A DNA stretch of 11,482 bases from Casp-actino8 sp945862545 (GTDB lineage Bacteria > Actinomycetota > Acidimicrobiia > Acidimicrobiales > Ilumatobacteraceae), in assembly GCA_945862545.1 (NCBI GenBank), contig CAMAYS010000061.1:1-11482 (forward strand), read 5' to 3'. The notes beneath the pieces are model-generated. The model did no database searches. It was not told the DNA's origin and saw only the letters and a program-made list of their open reading frames with translations. Of this stretch, positions 6,298 to 11,482 are shown piece by piece; the first letter of the stretch is position 1; each line of letters opens with the position of its first letter. The position numbers and the translations under genes were made by a program.

Positions 6298-6723
6298 ATG
6301 ACTCAAGTACCAGTCACTGAAGGGGTCTTTACTTGGCCTTCGCAGACGCCCCAATTGATCGGTAGTCGCTGCGTGGAGTGCGGGAACCACATGTTCCCCG
6401 TGCAATCGGGTTGTCCCAAGTGCAGTTCAGATTCAACGGAAGAGGTTCTGCTGGGTCGTAAGGGAACTCTCTGGACATGGACCGTGCAGGGTTATCCGCC
6501 AAAGTCTCCTCCGTACGCTGGCAATGTTGACCCCAAGACTTTTCAAGCCTTCGGTGTTGGCTATATCGAGTTGCCAGGTCAGATTAAAATTGAGGCCCGT
6601 TTAACCGAGTCTGATCCCGCAAAACTGAAAATCGGTATGGAGATGGAGATGGTTCTCGTTCCTCTCAATACTGATGAAGCAGGTAATGAAGTCGTCACTT
6701 TTGCATTCGCTCCAGTGGCCTGA
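6298..6723 (+). CDS. DUF35 Zn-ribbon/OB-fold protein, likely thiolase partner, 141 aa
   Basis: This is a small acyl-CoA-associated protein with an N-terminal rubredoxin-like zinc ribbon and a C-terminal OB fold. The four zinc cysteines are Cys25, Cys28, Cys39 and Cys42 (C-x2-C-x10-C-x2-C). The OB part starts near GRKGTLWTWTVQGYPP (53-68) and includes FGVGYIELPG (85-94) and KIGMEMEM (111-118). In characterised systems, DUF35 proteins form tight complexes with thiolase-fold enzymes (ChsH2 DUF35 region with Ltp2, BbsA with BbsB) and are needed for activity. The thiolase gene follows after 48 nt on the same strand, so the same partnership is very likely here. The start at 6298 has a strong purine-rich site, AGGGGGGAAG (6285-6294). 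It is the first gene of the four-gene plus-strand set. Confidence 0.92.
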   Translation: MTQVPVTEGVFTWPSQTPQLIGSRCVECGNHMFPVQSGCPKCSSDSTEEVLLGRKGTLWTWTVQGYPPKSPPYAGNVDPKTFQAFGVGYIELPGQIKIEARLTESDPAKLKIGMEMEMVLVPLNTDEAGNEVVTFAFAPVA

Positions 6724-6771
6724 AATTTCTCATCATTTTGAAATCACTACCGAAATAAATAGGAGAATCCC

Positions 6772-7920
6772 ATGAGTATTGAAGTGGCAATTGTAGGAAT
6801 CGGAATGCACGAATTTGGTCGCACCGAAGGTGTTTCGGGTATGGATCAAGGTGTTATCGCTGTGCGCCGTGCCTGTGCCGACGCTGGGTTGAAGTGGGAC
6901 GACATGCAGTTCGCCTTTGGCGGCTCGCAGGCCGCAGGTGCAGCTGACACGATGGTCTCTCAACTGGGACTCACTGGTTTGCAGTTCATCAATGTGGCCA
7001 ATGGTTGCGCTACGGGTGGATCGGCTTTGTTCTCCGCCTATAACACCATTCGATCCGGTGTCTTTGATGTTGGTATCGCAATCGGTTTTGACAAGCATGA
7101 GCGTGGAGCATTTCGCATTAATACCAAGGGCGCCGGTTTGGGCGACTGGTATGGCGCATCCGGCTTGGCACTAACGACACAGTTTTTCGGTATGAAGATC
7201 AATCGCTACATGCACGAGTACGGAATTACCCAAAGCAGTTTGGCCAAGGTTTCCGAAAAGGCTTTCCGTAATGGTGCGCAAAACCCGATGGCATGGCGAC
7301 GCAAGCCAATTTCGGAACAAGAAGTTCTTGATTCGGCGATGCTCTCCTATCCCTTGACGCAGTACATGTTCTGCTCGCCAGGTGAAGGTGGAGTGGCACT
7401 CGTTTTGGCTCGCGCCGATAAGGCACATTTGTATACGGATAAGCCGATCTATCTCAAGGCTGCTGCTGTGCGCAGTCGTCGCTTCGGAAGTTTTGAGGTG
7501 TTGGCTCCGTCGATTGCGCTTGAGCACAATGCTGGTCCAACAGTGGATGCTTCAAAGGCTGCTTTTGAAATGGCTGGTATCGGTCCAGAGGATATTGATG
7601 TTGCGCAACTGCAAGACACAGAGTCCGGTGCCGAGATCATGCATATGGCGGAGAATGGTTTTTGTGAGCATGGCGAGCAGGAGTTCATGATCCAGGCAGG
7701 CGAGACTGAAATCGGTGGGAAGTTCCCTGTGAATACCGATGGCGGTTGCTTGGCCAACGGTGAACCTGTCGGTGCATCTGGTTTGCGCCAGGTCTATGAA
7801 AACGTTCTGCAGTTACGCGGACAGGCCGGCGCACGTCAAGTCCCTAACGATCCGAAGGTCGCCTACACGCATGTTTACGGGGCGCCTGGTATTTCAGGCG
7901 TCACGATTTTATCTCGCTGA
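6772..7920 (+). CDS. Thiolase-fold enzyme (SCP2-thiolase / lipid-transfer-like), 382 aa
   Basis: This is a thiolase-superfamily protein of the SCP2/Ltp branch, expected to make or break a C-C bond next to an acyl-CoA carbonyl. The nucleophile region is VANGCATGG (75-83), with Cys79 at the usual cysteine position. The SPGEGG block (202-207) and the GGKFPVNTDGG block (316-325) are family features. Two usual catalytic positions differ: the HDCF-type motif is QDTE (281-284), and the GHP motif is GEP (330-332), leaving Gln281 and Glu331 where most SCP2-type thiolases have His. Ltp2, an aldolase, has Tyr there. Thus ordinary thiolysis is uncertain, and a retro-aldol or retro-Claisen cleavage with the DUF35 partner is plausible. 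The start follows AGGAGA (6761-6766) by 5 nt. The CoA ligase gene follows after 24 nt. Confidence 0.9.
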   Translation: MSIEVAIVGIGMHEFGRTEGVSGMDQGVIAVRRACADAGLKWDDMQFAFGGSQAAGAADTMVSQLGLTGLQFINVANGCATGGSALFSAYNTIRSGVFDVGIAIGFDKHERGAFRINTKGAGLGDWYGASGLALTTQFFGMKINRYMHEYGITQSSLAKVSEKAFRNGAQNPMAWRRKPISEQEVLDSAMLSYPLTQYMFCSPGEGGVALVLARADKAHLYTDKPIYLKAAAVRSRRFGSFEVLAPSIALEHNAGPTVDASKAAFEMAGIGPEDIDVAQLQDTESGAEIMHMAENGFCEHGEQEFMIQAGETEIGGKFPVNTDGGCLANGEPVGASGLRQVYENVLQLRGQAGARQVPNDPKVAYTHVYGAPGISGVTILSR

Positions 7921-7944
7921 GTATTTCCTCTGGAGGCATAGACC

Positions 7945-9522
7945 ATGGCAGTTCTGACCAAGACATACGCTGACATTCGTGCCAGCGATATAGCCCTCAT
8001 TGACGAAGAACGAAGTGTGAGTTGGGCAGAACTAGATCAACGGGTTAACGGATTAGTCAATGGGTTACGTCAAGCAGGTTTGAAAACTGGCGACACCGTG
8101 GCTGTCGTTGCTGGCAATCAATGTGAGTGGTTCGAAATTGCGCAAGCTTGTGCTCATGGTGGTTGGACCTACGTACCCGTGAACTGGCATTGGGTGGCAG
8201 ATGAATTGGCCTATGTGTATGAAGACGCCAATGCTGTTGCCGTATTAGTTGATCAAAGCTTTGAAGCCACAGTTTTGACGGCGCTCAAAGATGAGCGTGG
8301 TCGCAGCGTGAAGTTGATTGTCGGTATTCATACCGCTAGCGATTCATCAGCGCGATCAGATTCTCGTTTCGTGGACTATGAGGCGGTGATTTCATCGGGT
8401 GGTAGCGACGAACCAACTGATCAAATGCTCGGCGGTCCAATGTTCTATACATCGGGAACGACGGGGCGACCAAAGGGTGTTCGCGGCGCACTGTCGGGTG
8501 GATTATCAATCACCCCAGACTTTATGCAATTAGTGGCGGCCGGCTTCTCTCAATTTCTGCCGATTCCCGGGCGCACTATGTTGTGCGGTCCCTTCTATCA
8601 CTCGGCCCAATGGGCGTTTTCGTTCTTGCCGATGATCGGTGGCTCTGCGGTTGTGATGCAACACAAGTACGACTCGGCGGCAATGCTGGAAATGGTTGAC
8701 CGCTATTCATGCACCAATGTGCATTTGGTGCCCACTCAAATGAAGCGTCTACTTGACTTGCCTGACTCAGTGAAAGAGAGTTTTTCCGGGACTTCATTGT
8801 CCACTGTTTGGCACGGTGCTGCTCCATGCCCGCCTGCTGTTAAACGTGGTCTCATTGAGTGGTGGGGACCCAAGATCACGGAGTACTACGGCAGTACAGA
8901 GGGTTCCATCATTTCCACAGTTTCATCAACGGACTGGCTGGCAAAAGGCGGGAGTGTCGGCAAGCCACTTGAGACAGTTGAGGTGATCATCGTTGATGAC
9001 GCCGGTGCAAGAGTCCCGCAGGGAGCACCCGGAACGTTGTATTTCAAAAACAAGATGGGCAATGACTTCACCTATCACAATGATGAGGCGAAAACTCGCG
9101 AATCACATTTGGAACCTGGTGTCTTCACGACGGGCGATATCGGATATATCGATGCTGATGGTTTTCTCTGGTTATCCGATCGAAAAATCGACATGATTAT
9201 TAGTGGCGGTGTGAATATTTATCCTGCGGAAATTGAAGGAGTTATTGCTGCACTCTCTGAAGTTGAGGATGTCGCCGTGATTGGCGTTCCTGACGAGGAA
9301 TTCGGTGAAAGCGTCAAGGCATTAGTGCAACTCGCCGATGGAGTCATTGCCTCACCAGAGATTTCAGAGATCATCATTAAGCATTGTCGTGAATTTCTGG
9401 CCGGTTACAAGAGGCCGCGATCCATTGACTTTATTGCTCATATCCCGCGCACAGGGACCGGAAAAATTCAAAAGCAACCATTACGGGCTCCGTTTTGGGA
9501 AGGTCACGAGCGTCGCATTTAG
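7945..9522 (+). CDS. Acyl-CoA synthetase (AMP-dependent, FadD-like), 525 aa
   Basis: This is a full-length adenylate-forming acyl-CoA ligase. Motifs in order: A3 YTSGTTGRPKG (168-178), A5 YGSTEG (315-320), A7 TGDIG with Asp398, A8 LSDRKIDMIISGGVNIYP (410-427), and A10 PRTGTGKIQK with the catalytic Lys507. All essential residues are present and the length is normal. The acid pocket (for example GPFYHSAQWAFS, 215-226) is of the type seen in medium/long or ring-bearing acid ligases, but the substrate cannot be read. The start at 7945 follows GGAGG (7932-7936) by 8 nt. It sits 24 nt after the thiolase and 23 nt before the VOC gene, so the four genes probably share one transcript. Its role would be to make the CoA ester on which the thiolase/DUF35 pair acts, or to recycle a released acid. 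Confidence 0.95.
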   Translation: MAVLTKTYADIRASDIALIDEERSVSWAELDQRVNGLVNGLRQAGLKTGDTVAVVAGNQCEWFEIAQACAHGGWTYVPVNWHWVADELAYVYEDANAVAVLVDQSFEATVLTALKDERGRSVKLIVGIHTASDSSARSDSRFVDYEAVISSGGSDEPTDQMLGGPMFYTSGTTGRPKGVRGALSGGLSITPDFMQLVAAGFSQFLPIPGRTMLCGPFYHSAQWAFSFLPMIGGSAVVMQHKYDSAAMLEMVDRYSCTNVHLVPTQMKRLLDLPDSVKESFSGTSLSTVWHGAAPCPPAVKRGLIEWWGPKITEYYGSTEGSIISTVSSTDWLAKGGSVGKPLETVEVIIVDDAGARVPQGAPGTLYFKNKMGNDFTYHNDEAKTRESHLEPGVFTTGDIGYIDADGFLWLSDRKIDMIISGGVNIYPAEIEGVIAALSEVEDVAVIGVPDEEFGESVKALVQLADGVIASPEISEIIIKHCREFLAGYKRPRSIDFIAHIPRTGTGKIQKQPLRAPFWEGHERRI

Positions 9523-9545
9523 CGACAGAGATGAGAATAAGGACT

Positions 9546-10019
9546 ATGTCCGGAGTTGATTACAGTCGTTGTTATCACCAAGGAATTCGCGTGGCGAATC
9601 TTGATCAAGCCATGACCGAACTGGGATCGTCTTTGGGTGTCACATGGTGCGAGGTTCAGGAGCGTACGCAGCAGGTGTGGACTCCGCAAGACGGAGGACA
9701 AACGATTCCCTTGCGCTTTACATACTCCTCAGAGGGGCCGCAGCACATAGAACTGCTAGAAGGTGCACCAGGATCCATCTGGGATGGTCGACAAAATCCG
9801 GGACTGCACCATGTCGGCGTTTGGTCAGATGATGTTGCTGGGCAAACTCAGGCATTAGTCGCTGCAGGTTGGACATTGACTATGGCGCAGGCTCCACCCG
9901 ACAAGGGTTATGGAGCGTTCACCTATGTGCAACCACCGAGTGGGTTGATCGTGGAGTTGGTGTGGAGCGCGCTCAAACCAATGTTTGATCGTTGGTTCGC
10001 TGGCGGACCGTTGGGCTGA
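9546..10019 (+). CDS. VOC-superfamily (glyoxalase/epimerase-like) protein, 157 aa
   Basis: This is a vicinal-oxygen-chelate fold protein made of two beta-alpha-beta-beta-beta units, a metal-dependent group that includes glyoxalase I, methylmalonyl-CoA epimerase and extradiol dioxygenases. Likely metal ligands are His11 (YHQGIRVAN), Glu69 (HIELLEG), His88 or His89 (GLHHVGVW) and Glu137 (LIVELVW), the pattern of the epimerase/glyoxalase branch. The length fits the Glyoxalase_4-type family. The start is uncertain: ATG 9546 has AAGGA very close upstream, while ATG 9531 in frame has almost none and would add 5 residues. It is the last gene of the plus-strand set and converges on the P450 with an 11-nt gap. 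Next to a CoA ligase and thiolase, an acyl-CoA epimerase or lyase role is reasonable, but this is inference. Confidence 0.85.
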   Translation: MSGVDYSRCYHQGIRVANLDQAMTELGSSLGVTWCEVQERTQQVWTPQDGGQTIPLRFTYSSEGPQHIELLEGAPGSIWDGRQNPGLHHVGVWSDDVAGQTQALVAAGWTLTMAQAPPDKGYGAFTYVQPPSGLIVELVWSALKPMFDRWFAGGPLG

Positions 10020-10030
10020 ACATCGTTTGT

Positions 10031-11251
10031 CTAGCCCCACTCAAGATGGAGTTCATTCAAAGCGCGTAAGACAAAACCCGGCATATGCGAGAAGTCGTTT
10101 TTGTTGGGAGCGATCCGAAGATTAGGTAGACGATCAAGAATTGCGTTTAATGCCAACGATTGTTCAAGTCGCGATAATCCGCTCCCAGGACAATGATGCT
10201 CGCCGAGTGAAAAAGCCATATGGCGCTTTGAATTCTTGCGCTCAAGGTCCACCTCGTCAGCGTCGGGGAACATCCGCTCGTCACGATTCGCTGCAGCGTA
10301 ACGAATGTGCACCGTGGCCCCCTTGGCAATAGCGACACCGTTGACTTCGGTGTCGGCAGCCACGACCCTGTAGAGGCCCTGAGTGGGTGATTCCAAGCGC
10401 AGAGCTTCTTCGATGAACTGCTCAACTAATGAACGATCATCGCGCACGCGGGCATACAAACCTGGTTGGCGAAGCAGAATCCACAACGCCGAAGTGATGG
10501 CGAATGTTGTTGTTTCATTCCCACCGATATATAAATGGTCAACGATGGTGATGATTTCGTGATCGGACAATGGGCGTTCACCGTTGTAGGTGGCGTTGAT
10601 GAGTCCTGAAATGACATCGTCGCCTGGTTGCTGGCGCTTCTGTTCAATGGTGGCGTAGATGTAATGCTGAAATTCAACGATCTGTTCAGCCACCCAGAAT
10701 TCTTGTTCAACAGACAATGGTCCGCTGAAGGGGAGCACCCAAGCAGAGGACCATTTCTTTAGTTGTGGAATATCTTGCGCGGGAAAACCCAAGATTCGAG
10801 TAATGGCTTGCACGGGAAGCGGAAGAGCAAAGGCTTCAACGATTTCAACGCTCCCACCAGAACTGATTCCTGGGCCAGCAAACTTGTCGATCAGATCGCT
10901 GATAGTTGATTCAATGAAGGATTGCCAATGCTTGGAACCCTCGGTATCAAAGTAATGATCAACTGTGTCACGAAATTGACGATGCTCGGGCGGATTAGTG
11001 GACAGTGGGGTGACTCGTGGCCAACCCTTAGTTTCGTAGATCTCGCGGGCAACACCAGTGCGTGCCGCAGTTGATCCCGTGCGAAAAATCTCTTGGTGGC
11101 GAAGGACATGCAGAACATCGCTGTATCGAGTGACAACGAACATATTCGTGCCAGGCATTTGGTACACCGGTTCCTCGTCGCGTAACAGGCGATAGGTCGG
11201 ATACCAGTCCTCTTGAGTCTCAGGCGAGTACAGATTGATGTCATCGGTCAT
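10031..11251 (-). CDS. Cytochrome P450 (bacterial soluble class), 406 aa
   Basis: This is a heme monooxygenase that would hydroxylate a hydrophobic substrate using electrons from a ferredoxin and reductase; neither is encoded here. The I-helix oxygen-activation motif is GGNETTT (243-249). The ExxR pair is Glu282/Arg285. The heme-binding loop is FSLGEHHCPGSGLSR (347-361), with the thiolate ligand Cys354. The segment AANRDERMFPDADEVDLER (320-338) is the standard meander region. The length is typical, and there is no membrane segment, so it is cytoplasmic. The start at 11251 gives the normal N-terminus; a TTG at 11272 in frame is an alternative. GAGGGGAAC lies upstream at a rather long distance. 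The gene is divergent from the SDR at 11331, with inverted repeats between them. The CYP family cannot be named with confidence. Confidence 0.95.
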   Translation of the reverse strand: MTDDINLYSPETQEDWYPTYRLLRDEEPVYQMPGTNMFVVTRYSDVLHVLRHQEIFRTGSTAARTGVAREIYETKGWPRVTPLSTNPPEHRQFRDTVDHYFDTEGSKHWQSFIESTISDLIDKFAGPGISSGGSVEIVEAFALPLPVQAITRILGFPAQDIPQLKKWSSAWVLPFSGPLSVEQEFWVAEQIVEFQHYIYATIEQKRQQPGDDVISGLINATYNGERPLSDHEIITIVDHLYIGGNETTTFAITSALWILLRQPGLYARVRDDRSLVEQFIEEALRLESPTQGLYRVVAADTEVNGVAIAKGATVHIRYAAANRDERMFPDADEVDLERKNSKRHMAFSLGEHHCPGSGLSRLEQSLALNAILDRLPNLRIAPNKNDFSHMPGFVLRALNELHLEWG

Positions 11252-11277
11252 GATTCTTGTTCCCCTCTGCAAAGTTA

Positions 11278-11310
11278 CTCGCTGCGGCTCCCGTAATCAG
11301 CGAGCGGGAG
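11278..11310. repeat. Two interleaved inverted repeats in the P450/SDR divergent promoter region
   Basis: Repeat 1 is CTCGCTG (11278-11284) and CAGCGAG (11298-11304), a perfect 7-bp pair with a 13-nt spacer. Repeat 2 is CTCCCG (11288-11293) and CGGGAG (11305-11310), a perfect 6-bp pair with an 11-nt spacer. The arms alternate, so only one hairpin can form at a time. They fill 33 of the 79 bases between two divergent starts, which suits an operator serving both genes. Confidence 0.4.
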
Positions 11311-11318
11311 GAAGGCAA

Positions 11319-11324
11319 TACGAT
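11319..11324 (+). promoter_or_regulatory. Candidate -10 box for leaderless transcript of the third SDR
   Basis: TACGAT is followed by 6 nt and the ATG at 11331, the same geometry as at 6173. GGAGGAAGG upstream (11307-11315) is about 15 nt from the ATG, probably too far for a ribosome binding site. On the opposite strand, TAACTT (11272-11277) could be the P450 -10 box. Confidence 0.4.
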
Positions 11325-11330
11325 TGCGCT

Positions 11331-11482
11331 ATGACAACTTCCAGCGGATTCTCAGCCTCTTCAACGACAGACGAAGTTTTGAGCGGTATTGACCTGAGTG
11401 GTAAGCGATATCTCGTCACGGGAGCATCTGGGGGACTTGGCCTTGAGACATCTCGGGCGTTAGCTGCCAGTGGAGCCACAGT
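11331..11482 (+). CDS. Short-chain dehydrogenase/reductase, N-terminal 50 residues (cut by window end)
   Basis: This is the start of an SDR oxidoreductase. After a Ser/Thr-rich leader of about 20 residues come GIDLSGKRYLVTGASGGLGL (19-38), holding the TGASGGLG cofactor motif, and ETSRALAASGAT. The EVLSGIDLSGK lead-in is typical of retinol-dehydrogenase-like SDRs common in actinobacteria. The catalytic Ser-Tyr-Lys lies beyond the window. It is divergent from the P450 with 79 nt between, so the two are likely controlled together and may act in sequence, the P450 making an alcohol that the SDR oxidises. That order is inference. ATG 11331 is chosen because of the 6-nt gap from TACGAT and the conserved N-terminus. 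Confidence 0.88.
   Translation, partial: MTTSSGFSASSTTDEVLSGIDLSGKRYLVTGASGGLGLETSRALAASGAT

Noticed and set aside
10011..10042. GGGCT...AGCCC inverted repeat between the VOC and P450 gene ends, as a terminator
   Set aside because: The stem is only 5 bp with a 15-nt loop and there is no T-tract on either side.

Overview
The window looks like chromosomal DNA from an actinobacterium, plausibly an Acidimicrobiia-type aquatic or soil lineage. The reasons are the gene families: a mycothiol-dependent-isomerase-like protein, a thiolase paired with a DUF35 Zn-ribbon protein, several short-chain dehydrogenases (SDRs), a soluble P450, and an APH-like kinase next to an NTF2-like protein. GC content is moderate (about one half by eye), and several genes have a TANNNT hexamer 6-7 nt before the ATG, as in actinobacterial leaderless transcription. 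The lineage is inference. No tRNA, rRNA, CRISPR array, insertion sequence or transcription factor gene was seen.

Layout. 2-373: 3' end of an acyl-CoA synthetase (+). 370-717: ABM-fold protein (-), whose stop codon overlaps that of the synthetase. 820-1854: zinc-dependent alcohol dehydrogenase (+), converging on an SDR (1859-2698, -). 2697-2915: what appears to be the C-terminal remnant of a sugar phosphate isomerase/epimerase (+), overlapping a maleylpyruvate-isomerase-family gene (2915-3592, +). Then a second SDR with a C-terminal extension (3661-4578, +), preceded by a perfect 14-bp palindrome. 4588-6173 (-): an NTF2/SnoaL-like gene and a phosphotransferase joined by an ATGA overlap. 6298-10019 (+): a compact set of four genes, DUF35 OB-fold/Zn-ribbon protein, thiolase-fold enzyme, acyl-CoA synthetase and VOC protein. 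10031-11251 (-): cytochrome P450, divergent from a third SDR cut by the window end (11331-, +).

How the genes may work together. The content fits an oxidative and CoA-dependent breakdown region for a hydrophobic or alicyclic substrate. P450, alcohol dehydrogenase and SDRs would introduce and oxidise oxygen groups. Two CoA ligases would activate carboxylates. The NTF2-like protein could act as a dehydratase or isomerase, and the thiolase/DUF35 pair could cleave a C-C bond. The APH-like kinase may phosphorylate a hydroxyl group, as the related LvaA and ACAD10/11 kinase domains do for hydroxyacyl-CoAs. The substrate cannot be read from the sequence. The most notable points are a thiolase with both usual catalytic histidine positions replaced, the kinase/NTF2 pair facing the thiolase operon, the epimerase remnant, and two palindromic candidate control sites.
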